Source: Pictodentalium vernedei (Eukaryota > Mollusca > Scaphopoda > Dentaliida > Dentaliidae). From it: a stretch of DNA of 64,000 bases. The position numbers were made by a program, and so were the translations under genes. Shown here piece by piece: positions 56,125 to 64,000 of the stretch (its first letter is position 1; the number at the start of each line of letters is the position of its first letter). Location of the stretch: positions 38,387,621 through 38,451,620 of the forward strand of contig CM062291.1 in NCBI GenBank assembly GCA_031216915.1. Reading direction: 5' to 3'. Under the pieces are notes generated by a model, which saw only the letters and a program-made list of their open reading frames with translations, was not told the DNA's origin and did not search any database.

Positions 56125-56395
56125 CTTTGTCATCAATACTCCAACAAACAGAGATGGACGACAACATGTGTACACCTCTTCTTGAGAAGTATCTGATGGG
56201 CTCCCAGAAAACTCGCAGGTTACTTTTGCCTCTACCAGTGTTTACAACGAAGGATGTGCTTGTGATTCAGGCCACAAACAGCTCAAGTGAGAGTATAAAA
56301 TTATGTTCACAGAAAAGTTATTACCGATCAGAAACGTTATTACCAATCAGAGACAGTGTATCACAACATGCATGTAATGCTGAGACATTGTTATA

Positions 56396-56835
56396 CCACC
56401 CACTTGAAAAGTGGGCGGTATATAGCATTCATGGTGTCCGTACTTCCGTACTTACGTACGTCCGTACGTCCGTACTTCCGTATGTCCATGACGCTTTGGG
56501 GGTACACATCTGCTATCCGCTACTCCTCTTAAACCAGTGGGTGGATTTCATTGAAACTTACAGGCATTCTTTTCTATACATTATAGATGTGCACCTCCTA
56601 TTTTGCTTTCAGGTATTTTTATTTTTTACTCTTTCCCAAAGGGCGAAATGAACTTAGCCAAATTGTTGTGATGCTTTAGGGGGGTACACTCCTGCTATCC
56701 GCTACTCCTCTTATACCAGTGGGCGAATTTCATTGAAACTCTCAGACATTCTTTTATATACATTATAGATGTGCACCCTCTATTCTGCTTTCAGGTATTT
56801 TTATTTTTTTTTTTTGGAGGGGGGGGGGGGGGGGT
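56396..56835 (+). repeat. Dispersed repeat with (TACGTCCG)n and two 185-bp units
   Basis: CCACCCACTTGAAAAGTGGG forms a small hairpin at the start and is followed by GTACTTCCGTACTTACG-type octamers. Two units then share GCTATCCGCTACTCCTCTTA, TTTCATTGAAACT, CATTATAGATGTGCACC and CTTTCAGGTATTTTTATTTT. The second ends in a T run and a G run. Confidence 0.75.
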
Positions 56836-57114
56836 TGTCAGTGTTTGTGCTCTCTACATTAAACACACTTTTACTGTTGTAAAATGTTTCTTGGTGGGAG
56901 TGGGTGGTATCATTTAGTGAGCAGTGCTCACAGTTTTTCTAGTTTTATTTTAAGTTTGAGCGAAAATGAATGTCAGGCCTCGAGAAATAATGACTGTTGT
57001 ACCTCATACTCGGAACAATTGATAATCCTGCTTGATAATGCTGGGAACACATTTTTGTTTATGAATTCATCTCATGTGACAAGGTTGATGACATTTTCAC
57101 AACAAAAGTCTGAT
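56836..57114. other. No gene recognised
   Basis: Short stretch, no element boundary seen. Confidence 0.5.
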
Positions 57115-57539
57115 AAAGTGAAGCCCACTTAATTGGATATCTCTTAACTGAATAACCCTGTTAATTGAATATAATTTCCCAACACAAAACCATTTACCAT
57201 ACTTCCAGTACAAATTTGACCTGCTAATTTAATATAGGTTATAGAGTAAACATCTGTTCATTGAATAAAAAATCTTGTAACCTGTCAAGAAAATATCCTG
57301 ACTCTCCCCAGTTTTCCTTTGTTTGTAGACCTATTTAACCTCAGTACATCCAATACAGGCAATTAATCTATTATATCTTGTTTGACAGAGCTCATGGAGC
57401 ACTGTCAAACAAGATAGAATAAATGCTAAGTTTATCTCTAGAATACAGAAAAGTGTGACAATCCCTGTTAACTGAATACTCCTGTTGATTGAATAATTTT
57501 CATTAGCAAAGTGGCTATTCATTTAACAGAGTTCCACTG
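57115..57539. mobile_element. Pogo/Tigger-like MITE (family D), copy 2, inverted
   Basis: It is the reverse complement of 48700-49124 over its full length: AAGCCCACTTAATTGGATAT at the left, TATTCATTTAACAGAGTTCC and ACTG at the right. The palindromic core (57370-57421) has acquired two mismatches (TCATGGAGCACTGTC). TA follows the right end. Confidence 0.8.
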
Positions 57540-58614
57540 TACTAGTAGTTTGCTCGAGTCTAACCATTTACATGTATGAACATTCTGTTTTGTCCATGTC
57601 ATTGCCTTGATCATGATGTTTATTCTCAGATCAGTCTAATTTGGGCACAACGGCAAATATGGATGTGGCCTGCATGGTTGGCGAAAAAGCACCTATATTT
57701 CCTTCTTTTTGGCATCTGTTTTAGGTTTTCGGTCCCTGTCTTAAAATGATAGTTTTGTTTACAACTCCTTGTTATAGGTCTTCACCACTATCATTGGTTC
57801 CCACCACCCTTTGACATAAGTTTACTTGACTAACTCGAGAAGGCTTCTTAGTTTCAAAGTGTCGACCCAAAGGCCTGTTTGAATGTAAGCTAAATTACGC
57901 ATGGCATTTACTGAGAACTGTCACAACCATGAATAAAATTGATCTCAAAACTTTAAGTACATGATCATATGGAAGTCGCCACAGAAAAGCAATCGCTGTC
58001 GACAGTGTCGTATATGTCGAAGGCGATTAAGCGAACTCTGTGGGTTTTTTTAAAGTTATTTATGTGTTGCATTGTTTGATTTGAAGGTAAGCTCTAAGCT
58101 ATATTACAAGCATCAGGGAAACCTGGCCAAACTATATTTAGCCAAAACACTGCAAAACTTTGGAAAAAGTTTCAAACTCCTCATAATTTGGGCGCAATTA
58201 TCTTATTTGAGCACAGCGTTACCGTTGTGAGTTGTGAAGAATTTAATGGCCTGATTCTCAGAATATGCGTTTGAAGAATTAAAATTTAATTTTCTATTGT
58301 GTTTTCTAAGCTCTGACATCTCATTGTTTAACAGTCATTTCGAGTCCTTGCTAGGCATGATCTTATAGTTTTTTACCATTAAGCATTTTCTGATACAAAC
58401 CATTATCGGTTTGTAACTTGTGCCACCAATAATGTACAATGTACCCTGATGTATCTGGTACAAACTTACAAATATCAAATACAGTGTTGCCCCTTGCCTT
58501 ATCTACTGATGGACAATTGTGTACTGATATGAGCAAACTTCTTTGATGTTGAAAACCTAATTGGCCTGCCTCCGTGTTCATTGTTTCATCTGATCCTGAT
58601 TTTGATTTTTGATT
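57540..58614. other. No gene recognised
   Basis: AT-rich DNA with no supported exon. Confidence 0.5.
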
Positions 58615-59440
58615 TGATTGAATTTTTAATTCAGCCCCATGTGGTGCCTGTAGCACCACTTTTGTCATTAGTGAATAGTTTTTCAGTGAAAGCTCTTCAG
58701 GGTTTTAATTCGAAATGTTGAAATGTTGTTCATATGTTCCGATAGGATATCGAGATGTGCATATAGGTTTCAGATTTTTAATTTGGCCCCATGTGCTACT
58801 CGTAGCACCACTTTTGTCACCCTTTACCCAATGCAGACGATATAAAAATTTTATTATTTTAATTATAATTTTTTAAAATTTTTCGAAAAATTTCAACAAA
58901 ACCATATCATGTGACCCCTCGGAACGAGCTCGATGAGCTCGTTCCAACGAGGGGTCACATGATATGGTTTTGTTGACATTTTTTGAAAAATAATATTTTT
59001 TCAACTGCTGAATTTGCATATTACGCGGGTGGATGCGGGCGATTCGTTGGGTAAAGGGTTAAAAGTGTGTTCATATGTTCAGGTAGGGTCTCTAGATGTG
59101 CATAAGGGTTTTGAATTTTTGATCTGCCCCATGTGACTCCCATCTTGCCACTTTTGTCATTAGACAATCAGTTTGCGGCAGAAGGCTCCCAAGAGGTTTT
59201 AATTAAAAAAAGGTTGAAAGAGTGTTGGTATATTCAGGTAGGTCTCTAGATGTGCATAAAGGTTTCAGATTTTTTATTCGACACCATGTGGCACCCGTAT
59301 TGACACATCTGTCATTAGAGAATCAGTTTCCTGTGAAAGGCTCCTAGGGAGTTTAATTCAAAACATTGAAAGTATGTTCATATGTTCAGGTAGGTTCTCC
59401 AGATGTGCATAAAGGTTTCAGATTTTATTCAATACCTTTT
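58615..59440 (+). repeat. Tandem repeat of about 160 bp, split by a MITE
   Basis: Four diverged units carry GCCCCATGTGGTGCCTGTAG, CACTTTTGTCATTAG, TGTTCATATGTTC and AGATGTGCATAAAGGTTTCA. The TTAA MITE at 58820-59058 interrupts the second. Confidence 0.75.
58820..59058. mobile_element. TTAA fold-back MITE, subfamily B, copy 3
   Basis: Ends CCCTTTACCCAATG and CGTTGGGTAAAGGG. The right flank is TTAA; the left, GTCA, has mutated or was CATTA-like in the repeat. The core reads CGGAACGAGCTCGATGAGCT followed by CGTTCCAACGAGGGG; the left arm has lost six bases. Confidence 0.88.
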
Positions 59441-60001
59441 CATTTCTGTCTGTATCAAGCATTAACCAATAATCAAGAATGCAAATGCAGGGATATACTA
59501 TAGTGTGCTTTACACACAAATGACACCATCTTGTTTCAAATGGTATTCACGAAAAAATAATTACGTTGTTAACGTAGTTATACGTTTTGGGTCCAAATAC
59601 TCAATTCTCATTGGTCACCTGGATGAAAACGTCATGACCAAATGTAATTCATTTTCCAATGAATACATTTGGTCGAACTTTTACCTGCATTTACGGTAGA
59701 GCACACATGACAGAATGTAATACGGGCGGGTTTATAACTTTTAGCACCTCTCACAGTTATCAGTGATTATAGTTTACTGATATGTTAAATAAATTGTTTT
59801 GAACATTCCAAGTTTCGTTGCGAAAGACGGTAATTTGACAAATTTGGGTCAGTGCCGAAAACTGGTGCTCAACTCCGAGTTGTGCACTTTGTTTTTTGTG
59901 TGAGGGTGGTTTTTCGCTTTGTTCATTCGTACATGTTTTATTTCGTCTTTCTGCTTTGTTGTTTGGTAAAAAGAAGTTTAAACAGTTACGGAATGTAATT
60001 A
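59441..60001. other. No gene recognised
   Basis: Frames of 64 and 85 codons on opposite strands overlap and show no domain. Confidence 0.45.
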
Positions 60002-60153
60002 TAAGAATTGAATGCAATTTTTATAATCTTTATTGGAGCATGAACGTGTGGGAATGGGTACAAATTATGTATGTCGGGATTCATACATAATTTGTACCCA
60101 TTCCCACACGTTCATACTCCAATAAAGATTATAAAAATTGCATTCAATTCTTA
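60002..60153. repeat. Near-perfect 152-bp palindrome
   Basis: Arms of about 71 bp (TAAGAATTGAATGCAATTTT and onward) with one mismatch surround a loop of about 10 bases near 60073-60082. There is no TTAA or 8-base flank. It is either a very young fold-back or an assembly or template-switch product. Confidence 0.9.
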
Positions 60154-60226
60154 AGTGAATTCAGGCATAGTTTAGAGTTCATTCAGATTACAAGTTAAGA
60201 CTGGTGAAATGCTATTTTCAAGTTAA

Positions 60227-60469
60227 CCCTTTACCCAACGCAGACGATATCAAAATTTATTATTTTAAATATTATTTTTTTTAAATTTCTCAAAAAATTT
60301 CAACAAAACCATATCATGTGACCCCCTCGTTGGAACGAGTTCAACGAGCTCGTTCCAACGAGGGGTCACATGATATGGTTTTGTTGAAAATTTTTGAAAT
60401 ATAATATTTTTTCAACTGCTGAATTTGCATATTAAGCGGGCGGATGCGGGCGATTCGTTGGGTAAAGGG
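60227..60469. mobile_element. TTAA fold-back MITE, subfamily B, copy 4
   Basis: 243 bp with exact TTAA flanks; ends CCCTTTACCCAACG and CGTTGGGTAAAGGG. The core is CGTTGGAACGAGTTCAACGA followed by GCTCGTTCCAACGAGGGG. It is among the least diverged copies. Confidence 0.92.
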
Positions 60470-60473
60470 TTAA

Positions 60474-61119
60474 GACATGGTTATATAGTACACTGATGAA
60501 ACATCTCTTCTTGTTTTTTAATCAACTAAGAATTATTTCAGTCTTGTGTTGCGAAGTTACCCTGTTCAGTAATAGGTAAGAAGAATTATGTTCCCTGAGG
60601 CATTACCCCAAGTTTTCCAGTATTCTTACACAAACATTGAATAGATAAATATTGTGTGTACAGATAAAGTGACTAGGCCTAAGTTATTTATTCCTACATA
60701 CCAGTAATAACAACAGACAGATATGTATGCCAATAATTTTCTGCTATTTAAGCAAGAATACTCTTGCCATTGAAGTTGTTCTATAAGTAGGTCAAGTCAA
60801 GTCCTTAAATATGTTGAAAGGAAATTGAATTATTTATAAGTCATGAAAAGAGTACTTCAACAGTGCTTCACCTTTTGATCTGCCATGGTTTGTTGTTATA
60901 ATCATCTGTAAACTTGCAAGTACTACAACCTATCAACAATGGCAGCTGATACATAATATAGGACAGTGACTGTCTGATGTATTAACAGATCTTCCCTCAA
61001 GACAATATATATATAAGAGCTATCCATATTGTACACATTTCTTTAGTCCACATGTCTGTAAAGCTTCATTTTCTAAAGCTTCGTGATACATTTAGCAACA
61101 TATATATCACCCCTTGTTT
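60474..61119. other. No gene recognised
   Basis: AT-rich DNA with no supported exon. Confidence 0.5.
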
Positions 61120-61740
61120 GCTACAAGGTGCATCCTTAGGGGGTGAGATTCAAGTTTGTTCAAGCCAAGTCCCTAGCTTTATATTTGGGCTCACTGTGGC
61201 AGCCTGAATTATAACTTTGTTCAAAATGAGGAATTTTCTTTAAAAATCGTCTTCAGATCCAGCAGTTGGAATGTTTTTATATTTGGTATGCGGCATCCTT
61301 AGGGGGGTGAGATTCAGGTTTGTTCAAGCCAAGTCCCTGGGTTGATATTTGGGCTCCCTGTGGGAGCCCAAATTATAACTTAGTTCAATATGAGGAATAT
61401 TCTTCAAAAATCTTCTTCTTCACATCCACCAGTTAGAATCTTTGGATATTTGCTATGTAGTATTCTTAGGGAGGTAAGATTTAAGTTTGTTAAAGCCAAG
61501 TCCCTGGGTTCATATTTGGGCTCCCTGTTGGAGCCTGAATTATAACTTAGTCCAATATGAGGAACATACTTTAAAAATCTTTTTTTCAGATCCACCGGTC
61601 AGAATCTTATGATATTTGGTATAAGCTTTTCTTAGGAGGGGCAGATGCAACTTGTTCAAAGCAATTCCCTGGGTTGATACTTAGGCTACCATGTCAGGTG
61701 AGGTGGGTGCCCTCAAGCCCTCTGGGGCCTCTTGTTATTA
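61120..61740 (+). repeat. Dispersed element with four units of about 165 bp
   Basis: Units share CCTTAGGGGGGTGAGATTCA, GTTCAAGCCAAGTCCCT, ATATTTGGGCTCCCTG, AATTATAACTTAGTTCAATA and CAGATCCACCAGT. The end reads CAGGTGAGGTGGGTGCCCTC and GGGGCCTCTTGTTATTAG, the same class of 3' end as the repeat at 38555-39225. Confidence 0.8.
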
Positions 61741-62084
61741 GACAGGTCACAGGTATGAATATTTGCCTTTCTGACTTATACAGAATGACGAGTATGATGC
61801 AGCTATTGCCTTTTTTATTCTATTGCCTTTTTTATTATTAGACAGGTCACAGGTATGAATATTTGCCTTGCAGACTAATGCGGAATGATGAGTATAATTC
61901 CAGAAAAGCTATTTCACCGTTAACTAGTTAGTATCATCCTCATTACAGTTGGACATACTCTCGTCTCCCCAAACCAGCCAAATCAAAAGACCTTATTTAA
62001 TATGATAGGATAAAATTGAAACTGATCTGTAACCCAAGTTGTTTTCCCTCACAAAAAACAAAAACTGAAGTAAGCAAGTCTTAA
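61741..62084. other. No gene; short direct duplication
   Basis: TTATTAGACAGGTCACAGGT and GAATATTTGCCTT occur twice (61735 and 61836). No exon is supported. Confidence 0.55.
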
Positions 62085-62328
62085 CCCTTTACCCAACGTA
62101 ACGGTCAAAACCGACCAGCGATATTCTCAAAAATCGTCAAGTAATTTTCATTATTTTTTTCATTTTTTGTCTCAAAAACATAGGTTATGACCCCTCGTTG
62201 GAACGAGCTCGTCGAGCTCGTTCCAACGAGGGGTCATAACCTATGTTTTTGAGACAAAAAATGAAAAAAAATTAGTTATTCAAGAATATTTTTGCAATTG
62301 TCGTCTGCTTTTCATGTTAGGTAAAGGG
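62085..62328. mobile_element. TTAA fold-back MITE, subfamily A, copy 3
   Basis: 244 bp, exact TTAA flanks. It is in the opposite orientation to copies 1 and 2: CCCTTTACCCAACGTAACGG at the left and CTTTTCATGTTAGGTAAAGGG-type right end. The stem CATAGGTTATGACCCCTCGT with GGAACGAGCTCGTCGAGCTC is virtually perfect, so this is the youngest A copy. Confidence 0.93.
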
Positions 62329-62485
62329 TTAACACCAAGTTGCAATCTTTTTGGTTGTGGGATTTTCCATAGTTGTTTTATCAGCACCATACACAATCAA
62401 TTCCCATTCTGGATAAAGTCACTGAACTGTTAACCGTTTACCCAATTCACATGATAACAAAATTTGTTTGCTTCCGTTTGCAAAC

Positions 62486-62677
62486 CTTGAGGAGTAAAGC
62501 AGTGCTTGTTATTTGGTAAACAAGCTCTGTTTTACTGGTAAAATAGAACCCAGTCACCAATGCTTTTGGTGAAAGTCCTCTAAAATGGACAACGTGGGTA
62601 TAAACAATTGACTAAACTTAACTTTATCTCCATATTGCAATCGAGATTGGCCATTGTGCAGAAATATGTGACCTTAA
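62486..62677 (+). mobile_element. Third-type SINE, split by a MITE at its TTAA
   Basis: AACCTTGAGGAGTAAAGCAG, GGTAAACAAGCTCTGTTTTA, AATAGAACCCAGTCACCAAT and GGCCATTGTGCAGAAATATG; it stops at ACCTTAA where the next MITE begins. Confidence 0.8.
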
Positions 62678-63424
62678 CCCTTTGCCCAGTACACAGTATA
62701 TCAAAATTTATTATTTTAATTATTGTTTCTGACATTCCATTTTTTCAAAAAATTTCAACAAAACCATGTCATGTGACCCTCATTCGGGGGACTATAGAAA
62801 TCAGCGGTGTCCGTGCTGTGTGCATCCGTCCGTCTGTGCATCCATCCCACTTGGTGTACCCATGATAACTCCAGTTTGGATCATTTGATTGGAACCAATT
62901 TTGGTATGTGACCTTCTTAGCCCAAACCACAGGTCAAGTTCGAATATGGGTTCGGCCAGATTATGTTTACTAGAGTTATACCCCTTTTTCGACTTAGAAA
63001 TTTCAAGATTTGCGGTGTCCGGAAGGTAACTCCAGTTAGGATTATTTGATCACAAAGAATTTTGGTATGTAACTTTCTGGGGTAATAATACAGGTCAAGT
63101 TCGAATATGGGTTCGGACCAATCATTTTTACTAGAGTTATGCCCCTTTTTCGACTTGTTTTTTTCGGGGGGACATGTGGCCGAGTGGCCTTTTATTTGTA
63201 ACTTACGTGGGCGGTTTCGTTCCAATAAATTAATCAAAATTTATTTGAATTATTTTTTACACGTTTGGAAAAATTTCCACAAAATCATATGTGGCATCTC
63301 ATTTCAATTAGAGGTCACATGATATGGTTTTCTTGGAAATGTTTTGAAAAATAATTTTTATTTTTTTTAACTGATCATTTCATACTTTATGGGGGAAGAA
63401 GCTTCCATTTCATTTGGTAAAGGG
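62678..63424. mobile_element. TTAA fold-back MITE, subfamily B, with a nested repeat
   Basis: TTAA flanks at 62674-62677 and 63425-63428; ends CCCTTTGCCCAGTAC and TTTGGTAAAGGG. The arms (AACAAAACCATGTCATGTGA and TCACATGATATGGTTTTCTT) are split by about 400 bp (62790-63195). That insert starts CGGGGGACTATAGAAATC, has two units sharing CAGGTCAAGTTCGAATATGG and ACTAGAGTTAT, and ends GGGGGGACATGTGGCCGAG. Confidence 0.75.
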
Positions 63425-63428
63425 TTAA

Positions 63429-63577
63429 CTGACATGTTGAATGTACATCTTTTCATTATAGAGGTGAGCAATATACCAAAAAACAGATACGGAGATACCA
63501 AAAAACGAACCAAACCAATTGTTGAATAACAAAACCGTCTTCAATTTCCAAATTTTCCTTCTTTAGCTATTTATAAG
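63429..63577. other. No gene recognised
   Basis: Contains CCAAAAAACGAACCAAACCA, resembling the interior of the hAT MITE at 30964-31518. Confidence 0.4.
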
Positions 63578-63579
63578 GC

Positions 63580-63978
63580 CGGGGGTGCAGCGGTAACCGG
63601 TTCTTGTCAGATCACCGAAGTTAAGCAACGTCGAGCCCGGTTAGTCCTTGGATGGGTGACCGTCTGAACAATCGATTCAGACTCCCGTTGTGTCCTTGGG
63701 CAAGGCACTTAACCCCGATTGTCCGCATGGGGGCACGATGATGGCGTGTACAAACGCATACTACACGTACTGCACATCGATGGTGCGCATGTCTTCAACC
63801 AATCTAACCCTGCCTGTGCTGCAGAGTGGAGTTACGATGTTGGGGAGCTGGCAGTTGCTCATCGTTGCTCGGTGGTTCTCTTCGGGTACTTTGGCTTCCT
63901 CCAACCGTAAAACTGTCACGGTCATGATTAGCCATTGTGCAGAAGTATGTGACCTTAAACACCAATAAATAAATAAAT
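63580..63978 (+). mobile_element. 5S-rRNA-headed SINE, copy 2
   Basis: Head GATCACCGAAGTTAAGCAAC, GTCGAGCCCGGTTAGTCC and TTGGATGGGTGACC, closer to 5S rRNA than copy 1. Body GTTGTGTCCTTGGGCAAGGC, TCTTCAACCAATCTAACCCT, GGTGGTTCTCTTCGGGTACT; tail TGTGACCTTAAACACCAATA and AATAAATAAATG. The start shows GGCCGGGGGTGCAGCGGTAA upstream of the 5S match. No clear target duplication. Confidence 0.9.
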
Positions 63979-64000
63979 GAGGCTTGATAACAGATGAAAG

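Larger units (their letters stand above)
54565..56220 (+). pseudogene. hAT-family transposase fossil
   Basis: After the 5S SINE, LAWSSVRAENLYSHPIATDQ, then SLLPLLKSAAEATSSLSADH and IIPCICTLKK (a stop follows), then HFQPGTYLDPRFKSIMVDSS and IIHHVTEAYVSL. The block L..LL...TE..S......T....IP with YLDPRFK is typical of the ZBED-like hAT transposase domain before the C-terminal dimerisation region. Three stops or frameshifts, a 5S SINE and a tRNA SINE (55664-55980) interrupt it. Residual sequence to about 56220 (TPLLEKYLMGS) may be the linker to the missing C-terminal domain. Confidence 0.7.

Noticed and set aside
56034..56651. 205-codon open frame
   Set aside because: It joins the end of a hAT fossil, a poly(G) run read as polyglycine, and a dispersed repeat with TACGTCCG octamers; there is no coherent protein.
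63601..63665. Possible 5S rRNA gene
   Set aside because: Only the internal promoter region of 5S is present; it lacks the 5' and 3' parts and is fused to a SINE body. The same applies at 54698.

Overview
This window is animal genomic DNA, very repeat-rich and gene-poor, most likely from a marine lophotrochozoan and perhaps a bivalve mollusc (an inference from the repeat types; no species is diagnosed). Host coding sequence is scarce. The only host gene fragment I can name is one exon at 17358-17659. It encodes part of the laminin N-terminal domain of a laminin gamma subunit, has good splice signals, and ends in phase 0. A second candidate, unrecognised, is a phase-compatible pair of exons at 23093-23162 and 23287-23504, ending in a stop codon and a polyadenylation signal.

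Almost everything else is transposable-element material, and much of it is nested. Layout: 1-8638 holds a hAT-type MITE (1426-2103), a SINE fragment, an element with inverted arms (about 5220-6305) and unassigned DNA. 8639-13317 is a 4.7 kb fold-back whose arms end in 21-bp tandem repeats and both carry the same degenerate reading frame. 15.5-19.7 kb holds SINEs, the laminin exon and two fold-back MITEs on either side of it. 19997-21298 is a TIR-bounded element with a 156-bp tandem array; each unit carries a perfect oestrogen-response-element palindrome. 22-26 kb holds MITEs, the unknown two-exon gene, a compound fold-back and microsatellites. 26.3-27.3 kb is a (TG)n-containing dispersed repeat. 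27616-30203 is the 3' half of a DIRS-like tyrosine-recombinase retrotransposon. 30.9-31.5 kb is a hAT MITE with an 8-bp target duplication. 34161-36496 is a Tc1/mariner element with a broken transposase and a nested hAT MITE. 36.7-41.4 kb holds more MITEs and dispersed repeats. 41408-47275 is a nearly full-length but decayed DIRS element (gag, RT, RNase H, tyrosine recombinase). 47.3-51.2 kb is a pile of nested elements. 52-57.5 kb holds a TTAA MITE, SINEs, a 5S-rRNA-derived SINE and a hAT transposase fossil. 58-64 kb holds tandem repeats, four TTAA MITEs, a near-perfect 152-bp palindrome and a second 5S-derived SINE.

Three threads connect the window. (1) SINEs with at least three different heads (tRNA-like, 5S rRNA-like, and one of unknown origin) end in the same tail, GCCATTGTGC...GTGACCTTAAACACCAATAAA in outline. 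(2) Several families of fold-back MITEs of about 240 bp, flanked by TTAA, have central hairpins built on GAGCTC, and four insertions use the same TTAA inside that SINE tail. (3) Nested insertions with exact target duplications allow relative ages to be read directly. No CRISPR array, true tRNA or rRNA gene, operon, or bacterial or viral gene was seen.
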